Source: Solea solea (taxonomy: Eukaryota > Chordata > Actinopteri > Pleuronectiformes > Soleidae). Taken from it: 64,000 bases of DNA. Position 1 is the first letter of the stretch. Each line of letters begins with the position of its first letter. The DNA is taken from contig NC_081149.1 of assembly GCF_958295425.1 (NCBI RefSeq), positions 558,001-622,000 on the forward strand, read 5' to 3'. A model generated the notes under the pieces. That model saw only the letters and a list, made by a program, of their open reading frames with translations, did no database searches and was not told where the DNA came from. The translations under genes and the position numbers were made by a program. This document shows, piece by piece, positions 46,241 through 59,747 of the stretch.

Positions 46241-48449
46241 ACCCTCGATCAGCCTTAGTCCCTGATACACATACGGAAAAATCAGACTCCTGGCTTAATG
46301 CCTTTAGGAATTATTACAAAAAACACACCACAGCGGCTGACCTTTGACCTTTCCAAAGGTTGCACGGGTCTGAAACTCGACACCCTGGATTAGCCTTAGT
46401 CCCTGATACACATACGGAAAAATCAGACTCCTGGCTTAATGCCTTTAGGAATTATTACAAAAAACACACCCGAACGGCTGACCTTTGACCTTTCCAAAGG
46501 TTGCACGGGTCTGAAACTCGGCACCCTGGATTAGCCTTAGTCCCTGATACACATACAGAAAAATCAGACTCCTGGCTAAATGCCTTTAGGAATTATTACA
46601 AAAAACACACCCGAACGGCTGACCATTGACCTTTCCGAAAGTTGCACAGGTCTGAAACTCGGCAACCGGGATAAGCTTTAGTCCCTGATACACATACGGA
46701 AAAATCAGACTCCTGACTCAATGCCTTTAGGAATTATTACAAAAAATACACCACAGTGGCTGACCTTTGACCTTTCCAAAGGTTGCACAGATCTGAAACT
46801 CAGCACCCTGGATCAGCCAGGAGTCCCTGATACACATACGGAGAAATCAGCATCCGGGCTCATTGCCTTTAGGAATTATTGAAGAAAAGATAGTTTCCCA
46901 CCTTTCTTACGTTTGAATTTTACAGACTGTGTTTTTGGCAGTTTTTTTTGGCCAGGGGGAAAAAAGCCCAAAGTCCTGTGTCCAAAACTGAAAATCAGGT
47001 CATGTCAGACTCTATACAGTCTTAGACTCTTTGGCCAGACTCCTGGCTTAATGCCTTTAGGAATTATTACAAAAAACACACCCGAACGGCTGACCTTTGA
47101 CCTTTCCAAAGGTTGCACGGGTCTGAAACTTGGCACCCTGGATTAGCCTTAGTCCCTGATACACATACGGAAAAATCAGACTCCTGGCTTAATGCCTTTA
47201 GGAATTATTACAAAAAACACACCCAAATGGCTGACCTTTGACCTTTCCAAAGGTTGCACGGGTCTTAAACTCGGCACCCTAGATACACATACGGAAAAAT
47301 CAGACTTCTGGCTTAATGCCTTTAGGAATTATTACAAAAAACACACCTAAACGGCTGACCTTTGACCTTTCCAAGGTTACACAGGTCTGAAACTCGGCAC
47401 CCTAGATTAGCCTTAGTCCCTGATACACATACGGAAAAATCAGACTACTGGCTCAATGCCTTTAGGAATTATTACAAAAAACACACCCGAACGGCTAACC
47501 ATTGACCTTTTCCGAAAGTTGCACAGGTCTGAAACTCGGCAACCGGGATAAGCTTTAGTCCCTGATACACATACGGAAAAATCAGACTCCTGACTCAATG
47601 CCTTTAGGAATTATTACAAAAAATACACCACAGTGGCTGACCTTTGACCTTTCCAAAGGTTGCACAGATCTGAAACTCAGCACCCTGGATCAGCCAGGAG
47701 TCCCTGATACACATACGGAGAAATCAGCATCCGGGCTCATTGCCTTTAGGAATTATTGAAGAAAAGACAGTTTCCCACCTTTCTTACGTTTGAATTTTAC
47801 AGACTGTGTTTTTGGCAGTATTTGGCCCGGGGGAAAAAAGCCCAAAGTCCTGTGTCCAAAAACTGAAAATCAGGTCATGTCAGACTCTATACAGTCTTAG
47901 ACTCTTTGGCCAGAGTGGAAGTTTTGGAGGGACTACATTTCTACAGGTCGCAGGAGTGTGAATATTTCATATGTCGTTTGGGGTCCCAAGACGAGCGGAA
48001 CGACGAGGGTACATTAGTATATCTTATAAGATGTTAACTTTATTTGTGAGGTTTATGTTATGGGACAGTAGAAAATGGAAAAAAAATCAGAAAACAGTCG
48101 TATTCCAGCTGAATGCGCACAAAAACAGACAAAAATAGAAAAACACATTTAAACAGTGAAATCATTGCAAAATCAAACACTGAAGGTATATAACTATATC
48201 TTATAAGATGTTAACTTTATTTGTGAGTTTTATGTTATGGGACAGTAGAAACAGTTTCAGACCCGTGCAACCTTTGGAAAGGTCAAAGGTCAGCCGTTCG
48301 GGTGTGTCTGAATGCGCACAAAAACAGACACAAATATAAAAACACATCCGAACAGTGAAATCATTATAAATTCAAACACTGAGGGTACATCAATATACCT
48401 TATAAGATGTTAACTTCATATTATAGGACAGTAGAAAAAAGATTAAAAT
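46241..48449 (+). repeat. Composite unit: A, C', A, C, B
   Basis: A 46241-46880 (640 bp), C' 46881-47038, A 47039-47757 (about 719 bp with one shortened monomer near 47281), C 47758-48004, B 48005-48449 (445 bp, with the inverted A insert). From 47758 onward it matches 2231 onward at an offset of about 45526. Confidence 0.9.
48253..48307 (-). repeat. Inverted satellite A fragment inside B, copy 2
   Basis: Same 55 bp inverted insert and same junctions as at 2726-2780, with AAAGGTCAAAGGTCA on the plus strand. Confidence 0.9.
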
Positions 48450-51400
48450 ACCCTCGATCAGCCTTAGTCCCTGATACACATACGGAAAAATCAGACTCCT
48501 GGCTTAATGCCTTTAGGAATTATTACAAAAAACACACCTAAACATCAGAGCAGACATCCCCCCATTCTCCCCTGCACATCGGAGGAACAGCGGTGGAAGT
48601 GGTCTCCAGCTTCAGGTACCTGGGCGTGCATCTCAAGGACGACCTCACCTGGAGCAGCAACACTTCCAGCCTGGTCCGGAAGGCACACCAGCGCCTCTAC
48701 TTCCTCAGGAGGCTGAGACGCGCTGGACTAGGAAGGTCAGCCCTTATCACCTTCTACAGATGTGTAGTGGAGAGTGTCCTGTGCTCCTGCATCACTGTGT
48801 GGCACGGCAGCTGCTCTGCAGCAGAGTGGTGAAAGCTGCACAGAGAACCGTGGGCAGCAGCCTCCCCACCATCACGGACATCTTCACCTCCAGATGCCCT
48901 GGGCTACCTGCATCATGAGAGATCCCACTCACCCGGCACACACACTGTTCACCCCCCTCCCCTCAGGCAGGAGGCTACGGAGCATCAAGAGCAGCACTAC
49001 GAGACTGAGGAACAGCTTCTTCCCTGGAGCTGTCAGACTCCTTAACTCTCTGTAACCCCATAGCCCTGCTGCCCCCACCCCCCACGTACTGTACTTTGCA
49101 CATGCCTCCAGTACCGTACACACCCTTGCACCAAATTCTTTTTTGCACAGCACCTTACCTCCAGAGGTTTAAAGTTTTGATCTCTTTTAATTTATATTTT
49201 GTTAAGTTAAACTGTTGGTTCTTATTTCTTATTTTCTTATTCTTCTTATTGCTGGGCCGACCGGGTTCTGGAGAGACTGATTTTCGTTCTGACCTCATGT
49301 CTAATGTGTGTTAGTATGACAATGAAGAAATCTTGAATCTTGAATCTTGAATCTTGAATCTAAACGGCTGACCTTTGACCTTTCCGAAGGTTACACAGGT
49401 CTGAAACTCAGCACCCTAGATTAGCCTTAGTCCCTGATACACATACGGAAAAATCAGACTCCTGGCTCAATGCCTTTAGGAATTATTACAAAAAACACAC
49501 CCGAACGGCTGACCATTGACCTTTCCGAAGGTTGCACAGGTCTGAAACTCGGCTACCGGGATAATCTTTAGTCCCTGATACACATACGGAAAGATCAGAC
49601 TCCTGACTCAATGCCTTTAGGAATTATTACAAAAAACACACCCGAACGGCTGACCATTGACCTTTCCGAAGGTTGCACAGGCCTGAAACTCTGCACCCGG
49701 GATAAGCCTAAATCCCTGTTACACATACGGAAAAATCAGACTCCTGGCTCAATGCCTTTAGGAATTATTACAAAAAACACACCCGAACGGCTGACCATTG
49801 ACCTTTCCGAAGGTTGCACAGGTCTGAAACTCGCCAACCGGGATAAGCTTTAGTCCCTGATACACATACGGAGAAAACAGACTCCTGACTCAATGCCTTT
49901 AGGAATTATTACAAAAAACACACCCGAACGGCTGACCATTGACCTTTCCGAAGGTTACACAGGTCTGAAACTCTGCATCCGGGATAAGCCTAAATCCCTG
50001 ATACACATACGGAAAAATCAGACTCCTGGCTCAATGCCTTTAGGAATTATTACAAAAAACACACCCGAACGGCTGACCATTGACCTTTCCGAAGGTTGCA
50101 CAGATCTGAAACTCAGCACCCTGGATCAGCCAGGAGTCCCTGATACACATACGGAGAAATCAGCATCCGGGCTCATTGCCTTTAGGAATTATTGAAGAAA
50201 AGACAGTTTCCCACCTTTCTTACGTTTGAATTTTACAGACTGTGTTTTTGGCAGTTTTTTTTGGCCAGGGGGAAAAAAGCCCAAAGTCCTGTGTCCAAAA
50301 ACTGAAAATCAGGTCATGTCAGACTCTATACAGTCTTAGACTCTTTGGCCAGACTCCTGGCTTAATGCCTTTAGGAATTATTACAAAAAACACACCCGAA
50401 CGGCTGACCTTTGACCTTTCCGAAGGTTGCACGGGTCTGAAACTCGGCACCCTGGATTAGCCTTAGTCCCTGATACACATACAGAAAAATCAGACTCCTG
50501 GCTTAATGCCTTTAGGAATTATTACAAAAAACACACCCGAACGGCTAACCATTGACCTTTTCCGAAAGTTGCACAGGTCTGAAACTCGGCAACCGGGATA
50601 AGCTTTAGTCCCTGATACACATACGGAAAAATCAGACTCCTGACTCAATGCCTTTAGGAATTATTACAAAAAATACACCACAGTGGCTGACCTTTGACCT
50701 TTCCAAAGGTTGCACAGATCTGAAACTCAGCACCCTGGATCAGCCAGGAGTCCCTGATACACATACGGAGAAATCAGCATCCGGGCTCATTGCCTTTAGG
50801 AATTATTGAAGAAAAGAAAGATTCCCACCTTTCTTACGTTTGAATTTTACAGACTGTGTTTTTGGCAGTTTTTTTTGGCCAGGGGGAAAAAAGCCCAAAG
50901 TCCTGTGTCCAAAAACTGAAAATCAGGTCATGTCAGACTCTATACAGTCTTAGACTCTTTGGCCAGAGTGGAAGTTTTGGAGGAACTACATTTCTACAGG
51001 TCGCAGGAGTGTGAATATTTCATATGTCGTTTGGGGTCCCAAGACGAGCGGAACGACGAGGGTACATTAGTATATCTTATAAGATGTTAACTTTATTTGT
51101 GAGGTTTATGTTATGGGACAGTAGAAAAATGAAAAAAAAATCAGAAAACAGTCGTATTCCAGCTTACTGCAAACAAAAACAGACAAAAATAGAAAAACAC
51201 ATTCAAACAGTGAAATCATTGCAAAATCAAACACTGAAGGTATATAACTATATCTTATAAGATGTTACATTTATTTGTGAGGTTTATGTTATGGGACAGT
51301 AGAAAAATGAAAAAAATTGCGAAAACAGCCGTATCCCTGCTGAATGCGCACAAAAACAGACACAAATAGAAAAACACATCCAAACAGTAAAATCATTATA

Positions 51401-51481
51401 AATTCAAACACTGAGGGTACATCAATATACCTTATAAGATGTTAACTTCATATTATAGGACAGTAGAAAAAAGATTAAAAT
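48450..51481 (+). repeat. Composite unit carrying LINE copy 2
   Basis: A 48450-48543, LINE 48544-49359, A 49360-50193 (open-frame subfamily at 49611-50195), C' 50194-50352, A 50353-50807, C 50808-51057, B 51058-51481. The junction of the two large duplicated blocks lies in the A segment near 50093-50101. Confidence 0.9.
48544..49359 (+). mobile_element. L2/CR1-group LINE 3' fragment, copy 2
   Basis: The same fragment in the same A-monomer position with the same CTAAAC flanks (48538-48543 and 49360-49365) and the same stops as at 3017-3833. It is one base shorter in a C run near its start. Sharing of site, truncation point and defects shows it was copied with its flanks, not inserted again. 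Confidence 0.9.
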
Positions 51482-53484
51482 ACCCTCGATCAGCCTTAGT
51501 CCCTGATACACATACGGAAAAATCAGACTCCTGGCTTAATGCCTTTAGGAATTATTACAAAAAACACACCTAAACGGCTGACCTTTGACCTTTCCGAAGG
51601 TTACACAGGTCTGAAACTCGGCACCCTAGATCTGAAACTCGGCACCCTGGATAAGCCTTAGTCCCTGATACACATACAGAAAAATCAGACTCCTGGCTAA
51701 ATGCCTTTAGGAATTATTACAAAAAACACACCCGAACGGCTGACCATTGACCTTTTTCGAAAGTTGCACAGGTCTGAAACTCGGCAACCGGGATAAGCTT
51801 TAGTCCCTGATACACATACGGAAAAATCAGACTCCTGACTCAATGCCTTTAGGAATTATTACAAAAAATACACCACAGTGGCTGACCTTTGACCTTTCCA
51901 AAGGTTGCACAGATCTGAAACTCAGCACCCTGGATCAGCCAGGAGTCCCTGATACACATACGGAGAAATCAGCATCCGGGCTCATTGCCTTTAGGAATTA
52001 TTGAAGAAAAGACAGTTTCCCACCTTTCTTACGTTTGAATTTTACAGACTGTGTTTTTGGCAGTTTTTTTTGGCCAGGGGGAAAAAAGCCCAAAGTCCTG
52101 TGTCCAAAACTGAAAATCAGGTCAGATCAGACTCTATACAGTCTTAGACTCTTTGGCCAGACTCCTGGCTTAATGCCTTTAGGAATTATTACAAAAAACA
52201 CACCCGAACGGCTGACCTTTGACCTTTCCAAAGGTTGCACGGGTCTGAAACTCGGCACCCTGGATTAGCCTTAGTCCCTGATACACATACAGAAAAATCA
52301 GACTCCTGGCTTAATGCCTTTAGGAATTATTACAAAAAACACACCCGAACGGCTAACCATTGACCTTTTCCGAAAGTTGCACAGGTCTGAAACTCGGCAA
52401 CCGGGATAAGCTTTAATCCCTGATACACATACGGAGAAATCAGCATCCGGGCTCATTGCCTTTAGGAATTATTGAAGAAAAGACAGTTTCCCACCTTTCT
52501 TACATTTGAATTTTACAGACTGTGTTTTTGGCAGTTTTTGTTGGCCAGGGGGAAAAAAGCCCACAGTCCTGTGTCCAAAAACTGAAGACTCTATACAGTC
52601 TTAGACTCTTTGGCCAGAGTGGAAGTTTTGGAGGAACTACATTTCTACAGGTCGCAGGAGTGTGAATATTTCATATGTCGTTTGGGGTCCCAAGACGAGC
52701 GGAACGACGAGGGTACTTAGTATATCTTATAAGATGTTAACTTAATTTGTGAGGTTTATGTTATGGGACAGTAGAAAAATGAAAAAAAATCAGAAAACAG
52801 TCGTATTCCAGCTGAATGCGCACAAAAACAGACAAAAATAGAAAAACACATTCAAACAGTGAAATCATTGCAAAATCAAACACTGAAGGTATATAACAAT
52901 ATCTTATAAGATGTTAACTTTATTTCTGAGGTTTATGTTATGGGACAGTAGAAAAATGAAAAAAAATCAGAAAACAGTCGTATTCCAGCTGAATGCGCAC
53001 AAAAACAGACAAAAATAGAAAAACACATTCAAACAGTGAAATCATTGCAAAATCAAACACTGAAGGTATATAACTATATTTTATAAGATTTTAACTTTAT
53101 TTGTGAGGTTTATGTTATGGGACAGTAGAAAAATGAAAAAAAATCAGAAAACAGTCGTATTCCAGCTGAATGCGCACAAAAACAGACAAAAATAGAAAAA
53201 CACATTCAAACAGTGAGATCATTGCAAAATCAAACACTGAAGGTATATAACTATATCTTATGAGATGTTAACTTTATTTGTGAGGTTTATGTTATGGGAC
53301 AATAAAAAAATGAAAAAACATCAGAAAACAGCCGTTTCCCTGCTGAATGCACACAAAAACAGAGACAAATAGAAAAACACATCCAAACAGTGAAATCATT
53401 ATAAATTCAAACACTGAGGGTACATCAATATACCTTATAAGATGTTAACTTCATATTATAGGACAGTAGAAAAAAGATTAAAAT
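51482..53484 (+). repeat. Composite unit: A, C', A, C, B
   Basis: A 51482-52002, C' 52003-52160, A 52161-52473, C 52474-52708, B 52709-53484. A copy of the unit at 40819-42821, offset 10663, with the same 21 bp slip in A and the same short linker. Confidence 0.9.
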
Positions 53485-56187
53485 ACCCTCGATCAGCCTT
53501 AGTCCCTGATACACATACGGAAAAATCAGACTCCTGGCTTAATGCCTTTAGGAATTATTACAAAAAACACACCTAAACGGTTGACCTTTGACCTTTCCGA
53601 AGGTTACACAGGTCTGAAACTCGGCACCCTAGATTAGCCTTAGTCCCTGATACACATACGGAAAAATCAGACTCCTGGCTGGATGCCTTTATGAATTATT
53701 ACAAAAAACACACCCGAACGGCTGACCATTGACCTTTCCGAAGGTTGCACAGGTCTGAAACTCGGCACCCTGGATCAGCCTTAGTCCCTATACACACACG
53801 GAAAAATCAGACTCCTGGCTCAATGCCTTTAGGAATTATTACAAAAAACACACCACAGCGGCTGACCTTTGACCTTTCCAAAGGTTGCACAGGTCTGAAA
53901 CTCGGCACCCTAGATCAGCCTTAGTCCCTGATACACACACGGAAAAATCAGACTCCTGGCTCAATGCCTTTAGGAATTATTACAAAAAACACACCCGAAC
54001 GGCTGACCTTTGACCTTTCCAAAGGTTGCACGGGTCTGAAACTCGACACCCTGGATTAGCCTTAGTCCCTGATACACATACGGAAAAATCAGACTCCTGG
54101 CTTAATGCCTTTAGGAATTATTACAAAAAACACACCCGAACGGCTGACCTTTGACCTTTCCAAAGGTTGCACGGGTCTGAAACTCGGCACCCTGGATTAG
54201 CCTTAGTCCCTGATACACATACAGAAAAATCAGACTCCTGGCTAAATGCCTTTAGGAATTATTACAAAAAACACACCCGAATGGCTAACCATTGACCTTT
54301 TTCGAAAGTTGCACAGGTCTGAAACTCGGCAACCGGGATAAGCTTTAGTCCCTGATACACATACGGAAAAATCAGACTCCTGACTCAATGCCTTTAGGAA
54401 TTATTACAAAAAATACACCACCGTGGCTGACCTTTGACCTTTCCAAAGGTTGCACAGATCTGAAACTCAGCACCCTGGATCAGCCAGGAGTCCCTGATAC
54501 ACATACGGAGAAATCAGCATCCGGGCTCATTGCCTTTAGGAATTTTTGAAGAAAAGACAGTTTCCCACCTTTCTTACGTTTGAATTTTACAGACTGTGTT
54601 TTTGGCAGTTTTTTTTGGCCAGGGGGAAAAAAGCCCAAAGTCCTGTGTCCAAAAACTGAAAATCAGGTCATGTCAGACTCTATACAGTCTTAGACTCTTT
54701 GGCCAGACTCCTGGCTTAATGCCTTTAGGAATTATTACAAAAAACACACCTGAACGGCTGACCTTTGACCTTTCCGAAGGTTGCACGGGTCTGAAACTCG
54801 GCACCCTGGATTAGCCTTAGTCCCTGATACACATACAGAAAAATCAGACTCCTGGCTTAATGCCTTTAGGAATTATTACAAAAAACACACCCGAACGGCT
54901 AACCATTGACCTTTTCCGAAAGTTGCACAGGTCTGAAACTCGGCAACCGGGATAAGCTTTAGTCCCTGATACACATACAGAAAAATCAGACTCCTGACTC
55001 AATGCCTTTAGGAATTATTACAAAAAATACACCACAGTGGCTGACCTTTGACCTTTCCAAAGGTTGCACAGATCTGAAACTCAGCACCCTGGATCAGCCA
55101 GGAGTCCCTGATACACATACGGAGAAATCAGCATCCGGGCTCATTGCCTTTAGGAATTATTGAAGAAAAGACAGTTTCCCACCTTTCTTACGTTTGAATT
55201 TTACAGACTGTGTTTTTGGCAGTTTTTTTTGGCCAGGGGGAAAAAAGCCCAAAGTCCTGTGTCCAAAACTGAAAATCAGGTCATGTCAGACTCTATACAG
55301 TCTTAGACTCTTTGGCCAGAGTGGAAGTTTTGGAGGAACTACATTTCTACAGGTCGCAGGAGTGTGAATATTTCATATGTCGTTTGGGGTCCCAAGACGA
55401 GCGGAACGACGAGGGTACATTAGTATATCTTATAAGATGTTAACTTTATTTGTGAGGTTTATGTTATGGGACAGTAGAAAATGAAAAAAAATCAGAAAAC
55501 AGTCGTATTCCAGCTGAATGCGCACAAAAACAGACACAAATAGAAAAACACATCCAAACAGTGAAACTATTGCAAAATCAAACACTGAGGGTACCGAAGA
55601 ATATCTTATAAGATGTTAACTTTATTTGTGAGGTTTATGTTATGGGACAATAGAAAAATGAAAAAAAAATCAGAAAACAGTCGTATTCCAGCTTACTGCA
55701 AACAAAAACAGACAAAAATAGAAAAACACATTCAAACAGTGAAATCATTGCAAAATCAAACACTGAAGGTATATAACTATATCTTATAAGATGTTAAATT
55801 TATTTGTGAGGTTTATGTTATGGGACAGTAGAAAAATGAAAAAAAATCAGAAAACAGCCGTATCCCTGCTGAATGCACACAAAAACAGAGACAAATAGAA
55901 AAACACATCCAAACAGTGAAATCATTGCAAAATCAAACACTGAAGGTATATAACTATATCTTATAAGATTTTAACTTTATTTGTGAGGTTTATGTTATGG
56001 GACAGTAGAAAAATGAAAAAAATTGCGAAAACAGCCGTATCCCTGCTGAATGCGCACAAAAACAGACACAAATAGAAAAACACATCCAAACAGTAAAATC
56101 ATTATAAATTCAAACACTGAGGGTACATCAATATACCTTATAAGATGTTAACTTCATATTATAGGACAGTAGAAAAAAGATTAAAAT
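53485..56187 (+). repeat. Composite unit: A, C', A, C, B (mostly extra DNA)
   Basis: A 53485-54547 (1063 bp, the longest uninterrupted A run between linkers apart from the left-edge array), C' 54548-54706, A 54707-55161, C 55162-55410, B 55411-56187 (777 bp). After about 53600 it has no counterpart at the expected place in block copy 1. Confidence 0.9.
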
Positions 56188-57803
56188 ACCCTCGATCAGC
56201 CTTAGTCCCTGATACACATACGGAAAAATCAGACTCCTGGCTTAATGCCTTTAGGAATTATTACAAAAAACACACCTAAACGGCTGACCTTTGACCTTTC
56301 CGAAGGTTACACAGGTCTGAAACTCGGCACCCTAGATTAGCCTTAGTCCCTGATACACATACGGAAAAATCAGACTCCTGGCTCAATGCCTTTAGGAATT
56401 ATTACAAAAAACACACCCGAACGGCTGACCATTGACCTTTCCGAAGGTTGCACAGGTCTGAAACTCGGCACCCTGGATCAGCCTTAGTCCCTGATACACA
56501 CACGGAAAAATCAGACACCTGGCTCAATGCCTTTAGGAATTATTACAAAAAACACACCCGAACGGCTGACCTTTGACCTTTCCAAAGCTTGCACGGGTCT
56601 GAAACTTGGCACCCTGGATTAGCCTTAGTCCCTGATACACATACGGAAAAATCAGACTCCTGGCTTAATGCCTTTAGGAATTATTACAAAAAACACACCC
56701 GAACGGCTGACCATTGACCTTTTCCGAAAGTTGCACAGGTCTGAAACTCGGCAACCGGGATAAGCTTTAGTCCCTGATACACATACGGAAAAATCAGACT
56801 CCTGACTCAATGCCTTTAGGAATTATTACAAAAAACACACCACAGCGGCTGACCTTTGACCTTTCCAAAGGTTGCACGGGTCTGAAACTCGGCACCCTGG
56901 ATCAGCCAGGAGTCCCTGATACACATACGGAGAAATCAGCATCCGGGCTCATTGCCTTTAGGAATTATTGAAGAAAAGACAGTTTCCCACCTTTCTTACA
57001 TTTGAATTTTACAGACTGTGTTTTTGGCAGTTTTTTTTGGCCAGGGGGAAAAAAGCCCACAGTTCTGTGTCCAAAAACTGAAGACTCTATACAGTCTTAG
57101 ACTCTTTGGCCAGAGTGGAAGTTTTGGAGGAACTACATTTCTACAGGTCGCAGGAGTGTGAATATTTCATATGTCGTTTGGGGTCCCAAGACGAGCGGAA
57201 CGACGAAGGTACATTAGTATATCTTATAAGATGTTAACTTTATTTGTGAGGTTTATGTTATGGGACAGTAGAAAAATGAAAAAAAATCAGAAAACAGTCG
57301 TATTCCAGCTGAATGCGCACAAAAACAGACAAAAATAGAAAAACACATTCAAACAGTGAAATCATTGCAAAATCAAACACTGAAGGTATATAACTATATC
57401 TTATGAGATGTTAACTTTATTTGTGAGGTTTATGTTATGGGACAATAAAAAAATGAATAAAATCAGAAAACAGCCGTATCCCTGCTGAATGCACACAAAA
57501 ACAGAGACAAATAGAAAAACACATCCAAACAGTGAAATCATTGCAAAATCAAACACTGAAGGTATATAACTATATCTTATAAGATTTTAACTTTATTTGT
57601 GAGGTTTATGTTATGGGAGAGTAGAAAAATGAAAAAAATTGCGAAAACAGCCGTATCCCTGCTGAATGCGCACAAAAACAGACACAAATAGAAAAACACA
57701 TCCAAACAGTGAAATCAATATAAATTTAAACACTGAGGGTACATCAATATACCTTATAAGATGTTAACTTCATATTATAGGACAGTAGAAAAAAGATTAA
57801 AAT
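56188..57803 (+). repeat. Composite unit: A, C, B
   Basis: A 56188-56969 (782 bp), C 56970-57204 (short variant), B 57205-57803 (599 bp). C and B copy 43463-44296 at offset 13507. Confidence 0.9.
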
Positions 57804-59747
57804 ACCCTCGATCAGCCTTAGTCCCTGATACACATACGGAAAAATCAGACTCCTGGCTTAATGCCTTTAGGAATTATTACAAAAAACACACCACAGCGGC
57901 TGACCTTTGACCTTTCCAAAGGTTGCACGGGTCTGAAACTCGACACCCTGGATTAGCCTTAGTCCCTGATACACATACGGAAAAATCAGACTCCTGGCTT
58001 AATGCCTTTAGGAATTATTACAAAAAACACACCCGAACGGCTGACCTTTGACCTTTCCAAAGGTTGCACGGGTCTGAAACTCGGCACCCTGGATTAGCCT
58101 TAGTCCCTGATACACATACAGAAAAATCAGACTCCTGGCTAAATGCCTTTAGGAATTATTACAAAAAACACACCCGAACGGCTGACCATTGACCTTTCCG
58201 AAAGTTGCACAGGTCTGAAACTCGGCAACCGGGATAAGCTTTAGTCCCTGATACACATACGGAAAAATCAGACTCCTGACTCAATGCCTTTAGGAATTAT
58301 TACAAAAAATACACCACAGTGGCTGACCTTTGACCTTTCCAAAGGTTGCACAGATCTGAAACTCAGCACCCTGGATCAGCCAGGAGTCCCTGATACACAT
58401 ACGGAGAAATCAGCATCCGGGCTCATTGCCTTTAGGAATTATTGAAGAAAAGACAGTTTCCCACCTTTCTTATGTTTGAATTTTACAGACTGTGTTTTTG
58501 GCAGTTTTTTTTGGCCAGGGGGAAAAAAGCCCAAAGTCCTGTGTCCAAAACTGAAAATCAGGTCATGTCAGACTCTATACAGTCTTAGACTCTTTGGCCA
58601 GACTCCTGGCTTAATGCCTTTAGGAATTATTACAAAAAACACACCCGAACGGCTGACCTTTGACCTTTCCAAAGGTTGCACGGGTCTGAAACTCGGCACC
58701 CTGGATTAGCCTTAGTCCCTGATACACATACAGAAAAATCAGACTCCTGGCTTAATGCCTTTAGGAATTATTACAAAAAACACACCCGAACGGCTAACCA
58801 TTGACCTTTTCCGAAAGTTGCACAGGTCTGAAACTCGGCAACCGGGATAAGCTTTAGTCCCTGATACACATACGGAGAAATCAGCATCCGGGCTCATTGC
58901 CTTTAGGAATTATTGAAGAAAAGACAGTTTCCCACCTTTCTTACGTTTGAATTTTACAGACTGTGTTTTTGGCAGTTTTTTTTGGCCAGGGGGAAAAAAG
59001 CCCACAGTCCTGTGTCCAAAAACTGAAGACTCTATACAGTCTTAGACTCTTTGGCCAGAGTGGAAGTTTTGGAGGAACTACATTTCTACAGGTCGCAGGA
59101 GTGTGAATATTTCATATGTCGTTTGGGGTCCCAAGACGAGCGGAACGACGAGGGTACTTAGTATATCTTATAAGATGTTAACTTTATTTGTGAGGTTTAT
59201 GTTATGGGACAGTAGAAAAATGAAAGAAAATCAGAAAACAGTCGTATTCCAGCTGAATGCGCACAAAAACAGACAAAAATAGAAAAACACATTCAAACAG
59301 TGAAATCATTGCAAAATCAAACACTGAAGGTATATAACAATATCTTATAAGATGTTAACTTTATTTCTGAGGTTTATGTTATGGGACAGTAGAAAAATGA
59401 AAAGAAATCAGAAAACAGTCGTATTCCAGCTGAATGCGCACAAAAACAGACAAAAATAGAAAAACACATTCAAACAGTGAAATCATTGCAAAATCAAACA
59501 CTGAAGGTATATAACTATATCTTATGAGATGTTAACTTTATTTGTGAGGTTTATGTTATGGGACAATAAAAAAATGAATAAAATCAGTAAACAGCCGTAA
59601 CCCTGCTGAATGCACACAAAAACAGAGACAAATAGAAAAACACATCCAAACAGTGAAATCATTATAAATTCAAACACTGAGGGTACATCAATATACCTTA
59701 TAAGATGTTAACTTCATATTATAGGACAGTAGAAAAAAGATTAAAAT
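57804..59747 (+). repeat. Composite unit: A, C', A, C, B
   Basis: A 57804-58443, C' 58444-58601, A 58602-58914, C 58915-59149, B 59150-59747. A copy of 44297-46240 at offset 13507. Confidence 0.9.

Larger units (their letters stand above)
39437..50100 (+). repeat. Large duplicated block, copy 1 (10.66 kb)
   Basis: Markers in this block recur at constant offsets downstream: +10663 up to about 42940, +13507 from about 43000 to 47290, and +13790 from about 47340 to 50092. Diagnostic variants (GAAAGATTCCC at 40153, CTAACCATTGACC monomers, the LINE at 48544, the inverted A piece at 48253) are all reproduced. The two copies meet in an A monomer near 50093-50101, as expected from unequal exchange between A monomers. 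Confidence 0.85.

Noticed and set aside
37069..51260. 78-codon ORFs (MSFGVPRRAERR...) as genes
   Set aside because: They span the C-to-B border and depend on one B variant. Copies are explained by unit duplication.
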